The position numbers and the translations under genes were made by a program. Under the pieces are notes generated by a model, which saw only the letters and a program-made list of their open reading frames with translations, did no database searches and was not told the DNA's origin. Below are positions 10,107 through 18,851 of a stretch of 64,000 bases of DNA, in pieces. Origin of the DNA: Staphylococcus equorum (GTDB lineage: Bacteria; Bacillota; Bacilli; Staphylococcales; Staphylococcaceae); contig NZ_LNNB01000008.1 in NCBI RefSeq assembly GCF_001747895.1, positions 62,001 through 126,000 of the forward strand. Reading direction: 5' to 3'. Numbering within the stretch: the stretch's first letter is position 1; every line of letters starts with the position of its first letter.

Positions 10107-11336
10107 ATGTTTTTAGTGATCAACATAATTGGATTACTTGTTTTCTTAGGACTTGCTGTACTATTTTCTAGAAACAAAAAAAATATCCAATGGAAGTCGA
10201 TTGGGATATTAGTCGTTTTAAACTTATTCTTAGCTTGGTTCTTTATGTCTTTTACTTGGGGAAAAACAGCAGTACAAGGTTTAGCAAACGGAATTTCTTG
10301 GGTAATTGATTCTGCGCACGCAGGGACTGGCTTCGCTTTTGCGAGTTGGGTAGAACCTGGAGCAATGGATATGGCAGTAAGTGCGTTATTTCCTATATTA
10401 TTAGTTGTTCCTTTATTTGATATTTTGATGTATTTCAATATATTACCAAAAGTGATTGGTGCAATTGGCTGGGTCTTAGCTAAAATTACGCGCCAACCTA
10501 AATTCGAATCATTCTTTGGGATTGAAATGATGTTTTTAGGTAACACTGAAGCACTTGCAGTATCTAATGAACAATTAAAACGAATGAAAGAAACGCGTGT
10601 ACTAACGATTGCAATGATGTCAATGAGTTCGATATCAGGTGCGATTGTAGGCGCATATGTGACTATGGTGCCCGGCGATTTAGTATTGACGGCAATTCCA
10701 TTAAATATTATTAATGCGATTATTGTGTCTTCAATTTTAAATCCTGTATCTGTAGAGGAAAAAGAAGATATTATTTACAGTATTCGCAATGATGAAATTG
10801 AGCGTCAACCCTTTTTCTCATTCTTGGGAGATTCAGTATTAAATGCAGGTAAATTAATTTTAATTATCGTTGCATTTGTCATCAGTTTTGTAGCACTTTC
10901 TGATTTAATCGATCGCTTTATCAACTTGCTTACAGGTATTATAGGTGGTTGGGCAGGTCTTAAAGGAAGCTTTGGCTTAGATCAAATATTAGGTGCATTC
11001 ATGTATCCATTCGCACTACTGCTTGGTTTACCGTGGGATGAAGCATGGATTGTAGCGCAACAAATGGCGAAGAAAATTGTAACGAATGAGTTTGTAGTAA
11101 TGGGTCAAATTAAAGATGTAATAGATTCTTATTCGCCTCATAGACGTGCTGTTATTACGACATTCTTGATATCATTCGCGAACTTCTCAACAATTGGTAT
11201 GATTATAGGTACTTTAAAAGGTATTGTTGATAAAAAAACATCAGACTTCGTATCTCAATATGTGCCAATGTTATTACTTGCAGGTGTTCTAGTGTCATTA
11301 ATGACTGCAGGATTTGTAGGATTGTTTGCTTGGTAA
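10107..11336 (+). CDS. nupC: NupC-family concentrative nucleoside transporter
   Basis: Cation-coupled uptake of nucleosides. 409 residues, the normal length for the CNT family, with 8-10 membrane segments. The gate/core pattern is recognisable: FFGIEMMFLGNTEALAVSNEQL (QT-type substrate loop), MSSISGAIVGAYV, FMYPFALLLGLPWDEA, TNEFVVMG and CGFANF-like SFANFSTIGMIIG near the C-terminus. S. aureus has a NupC gene at this position after abcA. Start ATG with AAAGGAATGG upstream. Which nucleosides it prefers cannot be told from sequence. Confidence 0.85.
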   Translation: MFLVINIIGLLVFLGLAVLFSRNKKNIQWKSIGILVVLNLFLAWFFMSFTWGKTAVQGLANGISWVIDSAHAGTGFAFASWVEPGAMDMAVSALFPILLVVPLFDILMYFNILPKVIGAIGWVLAKITRQPKFESFFGIEMMFLGNTEALAVSNEQLKRMKETRVLTIAMMSMSSISGAIVGAYVTMVPGDLVLTAIPLNIINAIIVSSILNPVSVEEKEDIIYSIRNDEIERQPFFSFLGDSVLNAGKLILIIVAFVISFVALSDLIDRFINLLTGIIGGWAGLKGSFGLDQILGAFMYPFALLLGLPWDEAWIVAQQMAKKIVTNEFVVMGQIKDVIDSYSPHRRAVITTFLISFANFSTIGMIIGTLKGIVDKKTSDFVSQYVPMLLLAGVLVSLMTAGFVGLFAW

Positions 11337-11361
11337 GAAGTTGTAGTTAAAAAATAGTTTC

Positions 11362-11398
11362 AGAATGCCAACAAAGTCTCCAACTTTGTTGGCATTCT
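11362..11398 (+). terminator. Terminator of nupC, left part of repeat A copy 1
   Basis: 15-base perfect stem (11362-11376 with 11384-11398), loop TCTCCAA, followed by T. The same loop theme (GTCTCC) recurs at 12811 and in degraded form near 25150. Confidence 0.85.
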
Positions 11399-11400
11399 TT

Positions 11401-11490
11401 TATGCACGCTTTTCGTGAGCACAGACTTAGACTGTAGTTTGTGGCTAGCACTTTCCCCGCAGAAGTCAGCTTAAATCACAGATATTTTTA
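11401..11490 (+). repeat. Dispersed repeat A, copy 1
   Basis: Begins TGCACGCTTTTCGTG and ends with AGAAGTCAGC and an AT-rich tail. It aligns with the copy at 25139-25265 and the truncated copy at 12835-12885 and, like them, directly follows a hairpin at the end of a gene. No coding sequence. Confidence 0.7.
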
Positions 11491-11521
11491 AATAATAAAA
11501 TTAATGACTTGATACTACACA

Positions 11522-11711
11522 TAAAAATAAAGCCAAGTAAATGAAGTGAGGAGACACATTCATCATTACTTGGCTTTTACGGGAAATGAATTAATTATAT
11601 ACTAATAGTAAGGACTAGGTACCATTAATATACTCGAGCAAAAATTGTTTTGTTTGTTACTATAAACAACACAAAGGAGATGGCTTCTTATTGGCTATCA
11701 ATAAGAAGATA
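11522..11711 (-). ncRNA. rsaD: RsaD-like small regulatory RNA
   Basis: A transcript of about 190 bases is predicted on the minus strand: promoter at 11718-11746, start near 11711, and a 12-base terminator stem (11529-11540 with 11566-11577) followed by ATTTTTAT. Just before the terminator it has an unpaired TTTCCCGT, the UCCC motif typical of Staphylococcus Rsa RNAs that pair with ribosome binding sites. S. aureus RsaD lies in the same gap, between the nupC gene and the next conserved gene, and is controlled by CodY. No ORF fits. The identity rests on position and features, not on an alignment. Confidence 0.72.
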
Positions 11712-11717
11712 GATTTT

Positions 11718-11746
11718 ATTATAGCAAAGGAATGCGCTAAAGTAAA
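11718..11746 (-). promoter_or_regulatory. Promoter of the RsaD-like RNA
   Basis: On the minus strand: -35 TTTACT (11741-11746), exactly 17 bases, -10 TATAAT (11718-11723). Confidence 0.75.
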
Positions 11747-11749
11747 CCG

Positions 11750-11764
11750 AAAATTCAGAATTTT
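11750..11764. promoter_or_regulatory. CodY-like palindrome beside the RsaD promoter
   Basis: AAAATTCAGAATTTT is a perfect palindrome matching the CodY consensus AATTTTCWGAAAATT at 11 of 15 positions, and lies 3 bases upstream of the -35. This fits the known CodY control of RsaD in S. aureus. Confidence 0.5.
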
Positions 11765-11914
11765 TAAAAATCGAAGAAACTTCATTTGATAATTCTCTTT
11801 ATAATTGCGTTTTGAATATAATTTTTATGTGTTTTTATGCTGGTGGATGTTGTGGTATTGGTCATTTTTTGCTAACATTCAATTGATTGAAGCAAATACA
11901 AGGGGGTCGTGTAG

Positions 11915-12751
11915 GTGAATAAAACAGTACGTGATTTAATATTAGTCCTATTTGGATCATTTGCATTCTCGGCAGGGGTAAATACATTTATTATATCTGC
12001 TGATTTAGGTGAAGGAGGAGTGACCGGTTTAGCAATCGTACTATACTATGCCTTTCATATCTCTCCTGGTATTACCAATTTTGTATTTAATGCTGTTCTT
12101 ATTGCAATTGGTTATAAATTTTTAAGTAAAAGAAGTATGTATTTAACGATTGTAGCTACAATATTAATATCAATATTTTTAGAATTAACATCAAGTTGGC
12201 AAATTGAAACTGGAAATATACTAGTTAATGCAGTATTTGGTGGCCTATGCGTTGGTTTGGGTATCGGCGTTATTGTACTTGCTGGTGGTACAACAGCTGG
12301 AACAACGATTTTAGCAAGAATTGCTAATAAATATTTGGATATAAGTACACCATATGCATTGCTATTCTTTGATTTAATTGTAGTAGCAATATCACTAACA
12401 GTAATTCCAATTTCTAGCGCGCTAGTAACAGTTATTTCATTATATATTGGTACTAAAGTAATGGAATATGTTATAGAAGGTTTAAATACGAAGAAAGCAA
12501 TGACTATTATTTCAAGCAATCCTGACGAAATAGCAAAAGTCATTGATGAACAAGTTGGGCGTGGACTGACTATTCTAAATGGTAGAGGTTATTTCACTAA
12601 ACAAGATAAAGATATACTTTATGTTGTAATTACTAAAACGCAAGTTACCAAGGCGAAGCGTTTGATAAGAAATATAGACGAGGAAGCCTTTTTAGTTATT
12701 CATGATGTGCGTGATGTTTATGGTAATGGTTTCTTGATTGATGAACATTAA
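11915..12751 (+). CDS. YitT-family membrane protein (DUF161 + DUF2179)
   Basis: 278 residues. The first 190 contain five to six membrane helices of the YitT type, including glycine-rich segments FGGLCVGLGIGVIVLAGGTTAGTT; the last 80 form the soluble DUF2179 domain (ISSNPDEIAKVIDEQVGRGLTIL ... LYVVITKTQ). Start is GTG with AGGGGG 9 bases upstream. The molecular function of the family is not known; a carrier role is sometimes suggested. The gene faces away from the RsaD-like RNA and ends in a strong terminator. Confidence 0.85.
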   Translation: MNKTVRDLILVLFGSFAFSAGVNTFIISADLGEGGVTGLAIVLYYAFHISPGITNFVFNAVLIAIGYKFLSKRSMYLTIVATILISIFLELTSSWQIETGNILVNAVFGGLCVGLGIGVIVLAGGTTAGTTILARIANKYLDISTPYALLFFDLIVVAISLTVIPISSALVTVISLYIGTKVMEYVIEGLNTKKAMTIISSNPDEIAKVIDEQVGRGLTILNGRGYFTKQDKDILYVVITKTQVTKAKRLIRNIDEEAFLVIHDVRDVYGNGFLIDEH

Positions 12752-12796
12752 CTTATTTTAAAATATAAGTGCTTGAAATATAAATAAAGATTTTTT

Positions 12797-12835
12797 AACC
12801 ACCATGAAGTCTCCTGACTTCATGGTGGTTTTTTT
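12797..12835 (+). terminator. Terminator of the yitT gene, left part of repeat A copy 2
   Basis: 14-base perfect stem (12797-12810 with 12817-12830), loop CTCCTG, then seven T. Confidence 0.9.
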
Positions 12836-12885
12836 ATGTACGCCTTCTGAGGGCACAGCCTCAACCTGTAGTTTCTGGGTTTTGT
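12835..12885 (+). repeat. Dispersed repeat A, copy 2 (truncated)
   Basis: ATGTACGCC followed by GGGCACAGCCTCAACCTGTAG matches the left two-thirds of the copy at 25139-25265; the right end (CCCGTAGGAGTCGG) is not recognisable. It directly follows the yitT terminator. A 71-codon frame across it is not a gene. Confidence 0.6.
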
Positions 12886-13042
12886 TAGATTATCTAGCTA
12901 GCTGTCTGCTGAATAGTGAATTTATTATATTACGGTATATGGGATTACGAAAGGGATATTGTCTCTTTTTAATGTATGTTAAATTCATCGAAAAATGGGT
13001 TGAAAAGGATGAGATTTAATAGTCATAATATATAAAAAATGA

Positions 13043-13071
13043 TATAATGTCATCTGTGATAATGATTATCA
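13043..13071 (+). promoter_or_regulatory. fhuC promoter with Fur box
   Basis: -10 TATAAT at 13043-13048, followed by TGATAATGATTATCA at 13057-13071, a perfect 7-1-7 Fur box. It overlaps the expected transcription start, so Fur with iron should block the fhuCBG operon. Confidence 0.9.
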
Positions 13072-13173
13072 TTTATTAAATTGAACTAATGATATATACG
13101 ATGAATTGAGACAAATTAAATGTAAAAAAATATATAGTGCATTATGCTTATTTATATAGGAAGAAGGGAATTT

Positions 13174-13977
13174 ATGAGTCGCTTAGAAGGAGAACAAGTT
13201 ACTATTGGTTATGGGGAGAATGTAATTGTTGAAAACTTAGATGTCCATATACCTGACGGTAAAATCACATCAATTATAGGGCCGAATGGTTGTGGCAAAT
13301 CCACATTATTGAAAGCGTTATCGAGATTATTACCTATTAAAAGTGGCGAAATCAAATTAGATGGTGGGAACTTACACGCACAAGCAACCAAAGATATTGC
13401 CAAAAAAATTGCGATTTTACCACAATCTCCTGAAGTTGCGGATGGCCTTACAGTGGGAGAATTAGTATCCTATGGACGTTTCCCTCATCAAAAAGGATTT
13501 GGACGTCTTTCAGCAGAAGATAAAAAAGAAATCGATTGGGCGTTGTCAGTTACAGGTACATATGAATTTAGGCTACGTCCTATTAATGATTTAAGCGGAG
13601 GCCAACGTCAAAGAGTATGGATAGCTATGGCATTGGCGCAACGTACAGATATTATCTTTTTAGATGAACCAACGACATTTTTAGATATTTCACATCAATT
13701 AGAAATTTTAGAGTTAATCACGCAATTAAATAAAGAACAAGGTTGTACTATTGTTATGGTTTTACATGATATTAACCAAGCTGTACGATTTTCAGACCAT
13801 TTAATCACTATGAAAAATGGAAATATTGTTGCTAATGGTGAGACTGAAGACGTATTAACTAAAGAAATTTTAGAAAAAGTATTCAATATAGATGTTGAAA
13901 TTAGCACAGACCCAAGAACAGGGAAACCTATGCTAGTGACGTACGATTTATGTAGAAAAAGTTATTCGGAAGTTTAG
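13174..13977 (+). CDS. fhuC: Ferric hydroxamate uptake ATPase FhuC
   Basis: ATPase of the ferric-hydroxamate siderophore importer; in S. aureus it also energises other siderophore permeases. 267 residues from ATG 13174, chosen because it aligns with the S. aureus start (MSRLEGEQV against MNRLHGQQV) and has AGAAGGGA upstream; an upstream ATG at 13144 lacks a site. Walker A GPNGCGKST at 36-44, signature LSGGQRQRVW, Walker B IIFLDEPTTFLD, switch His in VLHD. First gene of fhuCBG, 9 bases before fhuB. Confidence 0.95.
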   Translation: MSRLEGEQVTIGYGENVIVENLDVHIPDGKITSIIGPNGCGKSTLLKALSRLLPIKSGEIKLDGGNLHAQATKDIAKKIAILPQSPEVADGLTVGELVSYGRFPHQKGFGRLSAEDKKEIDWALSVTGTYEFRLRPINDLSGGQRQRVWIAMALAQRTDIIFLDEPTTFLDISHQLEILELITQLNKEQGCTIVMVLHDINQAVRFSDHLITMKNGNIVANGETEDVLTKEILEKVFNIDVEISTDPRTGKPMLVTYDLCRKSYSEV

Positions 13978-13986
13978 AGGCTAATT

Positions 13987-14988
13987 ATGACCACAAAGAA
14001 AAAGGGCAAGTTGAATTTTACAACTACATTTATAATAGTGTTTATATTATTAATAGTTGCTTTAATTGTGTCGATTCTATATGGGGATGCAAAAATCCAT
14101 ATATCTACTATATTCGAGGCAGTGTTCAATTATAATCCTAAAAACCAACAACATAATATTATAAGTGAAATACGTATTCCAAGGGATCTCGGAGCAATCT
14201 TAGTAGGGGTTGCCTTAGCAACTTCAGGCGCTGTAATTCAAGGGGTTACTAAAAATGGTCTAGCGGATCCAAGTTTAATTGGACTAAATGCTGGTGCCTC
14301 ATTTATGCTGGCACTGACCTTCGCATTTTATCCGTCAGCACCATTCATCATATTGATGTTAGCAGGCTTTATTGGTGCGCTCATAGGTGGCTTTTTCGTC
14401 TTAATGATAGGAAGATCAAGAAGCGATGGTTTTAACCCGATGAGAATTATATTGGCCGGAGCAGCAGTTAGTGCGTTACTAACAGCCTTAAGTCAAGGCG
14501 TAGCGCTATTATTTAGATTGAACCAAAGTTTAACATTTTGGAGTGCTGGCGGTGTATCTGGAACAACTTGGAATCAGTTGATGTGGGCAGCACCCTTTAT
14601 TTTGGTGGCGCTTATCATTATGGTGAGTATGAGTAAACAATTAACGATTTTAAATTTAGGTGAAACATTGGCTAAAGGCTTAGGGCAAAATGTGGCGTTT
14701 ACACGTGCTATTACTTTGATTTTATCTATGGTAATGGCTGGTGTAGCTGTTGCTATGGTAGGACAAATTGCATTTGTTGGCTTGATGGTACCACATATTG
14801 TGAGATATATAGTCGGTACAGACTACGCCCGTGTTATTCCACTCACAGCAGTAGTTGGTGGTTTGTTGATGCTTGTAGCTGATACGGTTGCCCGTATGCT
14901 AGGTGAAGCGCCAGTTGGAGCTATTATTTCCTTTATAGGTGTACCTTACTTCTTGTATTTAGTTAAAAGAGGAGGTCGCTTCTCATGA
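13987..14988 (+). CDS. fhuB: Ferric hydroxamate permease FhuB
   Basis: One of two membrane subunits of the siderophore importer (FecCD/BtuC family). 333 residues with about nine to ten helices; family landmarks RIPRDLGAILVGVALATSGAVIQGVTKNGLADPSLIG, GGVSGTTW and AFVGLMVPHIVRYIVG (ATPase-contact loop). Starts right after fhuC and overlaps fhuG by 4 bases. No FhuD binding lipoprotein is in the window; in S. aureus the FhuD genes are elsewhere. Confidence 0.94.
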   Translation: MTTKKKGKLNFTTTFIIVFILLIVALIVSILYGDAKIHISTIFEAVFNYNPKNQQHNIISEIRIPRDLGAILVGVALATSGAVIQGVTKNGLADPSLIGLNAGASFMLALTFAFYPSAPFIILMLAGFIGALIGGFFVLMIGRSRSDGFNPMRIILAGAAVSALLTALSQGVALLFRLNQSLTFWSAGGVSGTTWNQLMWAAPFILVALIIMVSMSKQLTILNLGETLAKGLGQNVAFTRAITLILSMVMAGVAVAMVGQIAFVGLMVPHIVRYIVGTDYARVIPLTAVVGGLLMLVADTVARMLGEAPVGAIISFIGVPYFLYLVKRGGRFS

Positions 14989-16001
14989 TAGATCCGAAAC
15001 TGAGATATAAACAATGGTTAACAATGGTGATTCTGATTATACTTGTACTTCTCGCTTGTGCATGGAGTATGACTTCAGGTGAGTATAAAATGTCGATAGG
15101 TACGTTCTTTAAGACCTTATTTGGTCAAGGCGCATATACCGATACATTGATATTAATGGAATTTAGAATGCCACGGATGATTATTACGATTTTAGCTGGA
15201 GCGGCATTAGCTATGAGTGGCGCGATTATCCAGAGTGTTACCAAGAATCCGTTAGCTGAGCCAGGTATATTAGGCATTAACGCAGGTAGTGGTTTTGCTA
15301 TAGCGCTGTTTATGGTTATAGGGAATGTAGATGCTGGAAACTTTGTCTATGTTCTACCAATCATAAGCATGATTGGTGGCATCTTAACAGCACTTATTAT
15401 CTTCTCGTTTAGTTATAATAAAGGTGAAGGTATTACCCCTTCAAGTATGGTACTTGTAGGGGTAGGCATGGCTACTGCATTAAGTGGTGGTTCAATGACT
15501 TTGATGTCCACATTTGATGAAGATCAATCAGAGTTTATTGCATCTTGGCTCGCGGGTAATATTTGGGGTGATGAATGGGCATTTGTAATTGCGTTTTTAC
15601 CATGGGTTCTCATATTAATTCCATTTTTATTATTTAAGTCTAATGTTTTAAATTTATTAAATACACATCAACACATAGCTCAAGGTGTAGGCGTAAAAAT
15701 TGGAAGAGAACGTATTGTATTATTACTCGTTGCAGTTATATTATCTTCTACTGCTGTTTCAGTAGCGGGTTCAATTGGCTTTATTGGCTTGTTAGGACCA
15801 CATATCGCTAAATCGATTGTTGGTCCAAGACACCAACTCTTTCTACCTATTTCAATATTAATAGGTGCATTTTTACTCGTGTTAGCAGATACGGTAGGGC
15901 AAGTGATATTACAACCTTCTGGTATCCCAGCTGGTATCGTCGTCGCAATCATTGGTGCACCTTATTTCTTATATTTAATGTATAAATCAAAATCAATATA
16001 A
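14985..16001 (+). CDS. fhuG: Ferric hydroxamate permease FhuG
   Basis: Second FecCD-type membrane subunit, pairing with FhuB. 338 residues with the same family pattern (FRMPRMIITILAGAALAMSGAIIQ, NPLAEPGILGINAGSG, GFIGLLGPHIAKSIVG). The ATG overlaps the fhuB stop (ATGA) and lies just after AGAGGAGGT, so the two are translationally coupled. Last gene of the operon, followed by a terminator. Confidence 0.94.
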   Translation: MIDPKLRYKQWLTMVILIILVLLACAWSMTSGEYKMSIGTFFKTLFGQGAYTDTLILMEFRMPRMIITILAGAALAMSGAIIQSVTKNPLAEPGILGINAGSGFAIALFMVIGNVDAGNFVYVLPIISMIGGILTALIIFSFSYNKGEGITPSSMVLVGVGMATALSGGSMTLMSTFDEDQSEFIASWLAGNIWGDEWAFVIAFLPWVLILIPFLLFKSNVLNLLNTHQHIAQGVGVKIGRERIVLLLVAVILSSTAVSVAGSIGFIGLLGPHIAKSIVGPRHQLFLPISILIGAFLLVLADTVGQVILQPSGIPAGIVVAIIGAPYFLYLMYKSKSI

Positions 16002-16010
16002 ATATTACAA

Positions 16011-16048
16011 AAAGGAGTTTGGACATAAGTACATGTCTAAGCTTCTTT
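16011..16048 (+). terminator. Terminator of fhuCBG
   Basis: 16-base stem (16011-16026 with 16033-16048, three G-U pairs, no mismatch), loop AAGTAC, T run. The left arm holds the GGACATAAG variant of the dispersed motif. Confidence 0.85.
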
Positions 16049-16165
16049 TTTAAATGTTTTTAGTAATTATTTCAAAAGAAATCATTATCAATTTTCATAT
16101 GTTAGCGTTTGCATTCATGTGTAGGGTATACTATAAATGAACATTCAAATTAGGAGGTCATCTCT

Positions 16166-17131
16166 ATGAAAAAACTAATTAAAGATAAAACACAATTTTT
16201 AACAGATATGTTGGACGGACTTTCGATAACGAATAACGAAATTGAAGTCATTGCAGATACTGTTGTTGTAAGAAAAGAAAAGAAAAAGCAAGGCGTTGCT
16301 CTAGTTTCTGGTGGAGGAAGTGGTCACGAACCTGCACATGCTGGTTATGTAGCAGAAGGGATGCTCGATGCTGCTGTCTGTGGTGAAGTGTTCACATCAC
16401 CAACACCTGATAAAATTCTAAGTGCAATTAAAGCAGTTGATAATGGAGATGGTGTATTACTCGTAGTGAAAAACTATGCTGGTGATGTTATGAATTTTGA
16501 AATGGCACAAGAAATGGCAGAGATGGAAGACATACAAGTAGCAACAGTGATTGTTAAGGATGATATCGCAGTAAGCGATGATGATAAAAGAAGAGGCGTT
16601 GCTGGTACAGTATTAGCACACAAATATGCTGGATATTTAGCAGACCAGGGTGAGTCATTAACTAACATTAAAGAGAAAGTAGATCAATTTTTACCAAGTG
16701 TAAAAACATTAGGCATGGCTTTAACTGCGCCAATGGTACCAACAACTGGACAATATGGATTTGATATTGAAAGTGATGAAATGGAAATAGGTGTAGGTAT
16801 CCATGGAGAAAAAGGATTATCTAGAGAAAAAGTGGAAACTGTAGATCAAATTGTCGAGCGATTAATTAAAGCTTTAATGAAAGAAGTAAGCTCAGAAAAA
16901 CTTATCGTTATGGTGAATGGTATGGGTGCAACACCATTATCTGAACTTAATATAGCAGCAAAATATGTAGCAGAAAATTTCCAAGAGAAGCATATTGATG
17001 TTGTACATTGGTTTGTGGGAGATTATATGACTGCATTAGATATGCAAGGCTTATCTTTAACATTAGTCCCATATACAGAAGAAGTGTTAACAGCTTTAAC
17101 TGAGCCTACAGCAAGTCCTTACTTTAATTAA
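16166..17131 (+). CDS. dhaK: PTS-dependent dihydroxyacetone kinase subunit DhaK
   Basis: Binds dihydroxyacetone, covalently as a hemiaminal on a histidine, for phosphorylation by DhaL. 321 residues; N-terminal SGGGSGHEPAHAGYV loop near 48-62, and the substrate His in GVGIHGEKGLSR near residue 215, both typical. AGGAGGT 8 bases before the ATG. First gene of dhaKLM. No regulator of the DhaR or DhaS type is adjacent. Confidence 0.95.
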   Translation: MKKLIKDKTQFLTDMLDGLSITNNEIEVIADTVVVRKEKKKQGVALVSGGGSGHEPAHAGYVAEGMLDAAVCGEVFTSPTPDKILSAIKAVDNGDGVLLVVKNYAGDVMNFEMAQEMAEMEDIQVATVIVKDDIAVSDDDKRRGVAGTVLAHKYAGYLADQGESLTNIKEKVDQFLPSVKTLGMALTAPMVPTTGQYGFDIESDEMEIGVGIHGEKGLSREKVETVDQIVERLIKALMKEVSSEKLIVMVNGMGATPLSELNIAAKYVAENFQEKHIDVVHWFVGDYMTALDMQGLSLTLVPYTEEVLTALTEPTASPYFN

Positions 17132-17171
17132 TAATTAATAAGTCATAGATACGATAAGGAGTGGAACATAA

Positions 17172-17747
17172 ATGAATGTAAGTGAATTAAAGGAAAGATT
17201 ACTTAAATTAGTAGAAGTGTTTGAAGAAAAAGAAGCACTATTAACAGAATTAGATCGAGCTATAGGCGATGGTGACCACGGAGTGAACATGGTTAGAGGA
17301 TTTAAAGCATTACCAGAGAAAATAGATGATAGTTCCATGCAAAATTTATTGAAATCTACAGGTATGACATTGATGTCTAATATCGGTGGTGCTTCAGGCC
17401 CACTGTATGGTTTTAGTTTTGTGAAAATGTCTCAAGTTGTTGGCGATGAGTTAGATGCTACAAACTTAAAAGAAGTATTGAATTCATTTTCTGAAGCAAT
17501 TAAGCAAAGAGGTAAAGTTGAATTAAATGAGAAAACAATGTATGACGTCATAGAACGCGCAAACGAAGCGGTACAACAAGGTGAAACTTTAAATGCAGAT
17601 GTGCTACAAACATACGCAGACGAAACAAAAGATATCGTTGCTACAAAAGGCAGAGCATCATATTTTAAAGAAGAATCAAAAGGTCACATTGACCCTGGTG
17701 CACAGAGTAGTGTTTATATATTAAACGCATTGATTGGAGATGAATAA
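17172..17747 (+). CDS. dhaL: Dihydroxyacetone kinase ADP-binding subunit DhaL
   Basis: Carries a bound ADP that is phosphorylated in place by DhaM and passes phosphate to dihydroxyacetone on DhaK. 191 residues, all-helical; the metal/nucleotide motif AIGDGDHGVNMVRGF lies at residues 34-48, and GGASGPLYG and KGRASYF ... HIDPGAQSS complete the family pattern. GGAG precedes ATG. Ends 2 bases before dhaM. Confidence 0.95.
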   Translation: MNVSELKERLLKLVEVFEEKEALLTELDRAIGDGDHGVNMVRGFKALPEKIDDSSMQNLLKSTGMTLMSNIGGASGPLYGFSFVKMSQVVGDELDATNLKEVLNSFSEAIKQRGKVELNEKTMYDVIERANEAVQQGETLNADVLQTYADETKDIVATKGRASYFKEESKGHIDPGAQSSVYILNALIGDE

Positions 17748-17749
17748 TT

Positions 17750-18112
17750 ATGACGAAAATTGTAATTGTGAGTCATAGTGAAGATATTGCAAACGGTACA
17801 AAAGCATTATTGGAACAAATGGCAGGAGATGTTCCAATATTAATACAGGGTGGCGTTGAAGGTAAAATTGGAACATCTTACGATCATATACAAGAAATGA
17901 TTAATGATTTAGACGATGATGCACTTTGTTTCTATGATATTGGTTCTGCAGAAATGAACTTAGATTTAGCTATTGAAATGTATGAAGGTAAATATCAAGT
18001 AGAAAAAGTCGATGCACCGATTGTTGAAGGTAGTTTTACAGCCGCTGTTAAATTATCAGTAGGTGGTTCTATCGAAGAAATTGTTGAAGATTTGAAACGC
18101 AATTTCGGATAA
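17750..18112 (+). CDS. dhaM: Dihydroxyacetone kinase phosphotransferase subunit DhaM (EIIA-man type)
   Basis: 120-residue single-domain phosphocarrier that takes phosphate from HPr and gives it to the ADP on DhaL. The active His is in VSHSEDIANG (His9). Here, as in other Firmicutes, it has only the EIIA-like domain, without the HPr/EI fusions of E. coli DhaM. It follows dhaL closely in the same operon. Confidence 0.92.
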   Translation: MTKIVIVSHSEDIANGTKALLEQMAGDVPILIQGGVEGKIGTSYDHIQEMINDLDDDALCFYDIGSAEMNLDLAIEMYEGKYQVEKVDAPIVEGSFTAAVKLSVGGSIEEIVEDLKRNFG

Positions 18113-18285
18113 ACAATTTACTTATTTATGTCGATAGACTATTGGTAAAGGTTAGGTAATTAATATATTATAAGGACTTCAATTAATATGGCAAAAAGAT
18201 TCATTTTTATATGAATATATAAATGGTCTGTGGTAGAATAGAACCTAACTGTTATAGAAATCTGGATACCTAGGAGGACATTGCC

Positions 18286-18786
18286 ATGAAAGATTTAATA
18301 CAAAAGCATGTCTTAAACGGCGAATTCGAGTCAGTAAAACGTTTAATGTCCCAGACAGATTTTATGGAATTTGAAGAGGCTTACATTTCAAGTGCACATG
18401 AAGTAGAAAGTGTCATGTTTTACACATGTATTTTAGATATGATGAAAGTAGAAGAAACTGCAGAAATGCATGATTTAGCTTTTCTATTATTAGTTTATCC
18501 ACTAAGTGAATTACAAGGTGCATTGGATTCAGCTTATTATCATGCAGAATCATCCATAAAACTTACGGACAGTAAAGAAGTAAAAAGTCTGTTACAAATG
18601 TTATTGTTACATGCAGTTCCTGAACCAGTCATTTCTGATAAAAAAGCATTTGATGTGTCTCGACAAATACTAAAATTAGATCCGTCTAATAGTGTTGCGC
18701 GTAATGTGCTTAAAGAAACGGCTAAACGTATGGATAATGTCGTTGTAGACTTTAATGAACTAAATCGCTATAAAAATGCACATTAA
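18286..18786 (+). CDS. Conserved staphylococcal protein, helical repeat-like
   Basis: 166 residues, no signal peptide or membrane segment. The sequence is strongly helical, and the C-terminal part (AFDVSRQILKLDPSN, then RNVLKETAKRMD) resembles tetratricopeptide-repeat helices. AGGAGGA lies 8 bases upstream of the ATG. It stands alone between the dha operon and a strong terminator. I do not recognise a function. Confidence 0.75.
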   Translation: MKDLIQKHVLNGEFESVKRLMSQTDFMEFEEAYISSAHEVESVMFYTCILDMMKVEETAEMHDLAFLLLVYPLSELQGALDSAYYHAESSIKLTDSKEVKSLLQMLLLHAVPEPVISDKKAFDVSRQILKLDPSNSVARNVLKETAKRMDNVVVDFNELNRYKNAH

Positions 18787-18814
18787 TTAACATGCTTAGC
18801 AATAAAACATATTT

Positions 18815-18851
18815 AACCGAAAATCTCTTTTTAAAATTGAGATTTTCGGTT
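18815..18851 (+). terminator. Terminator
   Basis: 13-base perfect stem (18815-18827 with 18839-18851) followed by T run. Confidence 0.85.

Noticed and set aside
11671-11790. Short plus-strand frame with AAAGGAG and a TTG start (about 32 codons) opposite the RsaD-like RNA
   Set aside because: It lies antisense to a well-supported RNA promoter, starts with a rare codon, and the product is only a random basic stretch.
12804-13019. 71-codon plus-strand frame after the yitT gene
   Set aside because: It starts inside a terminator hairpin, crosses repeat A, has no ribosome binding site and shows no family pattern.
16076-16090. Possible Fur box before dhaK
   Set aside because: Only the right half (ATTATCA) matches; about 11 of 15, and dhaKLM is not an iron gene.
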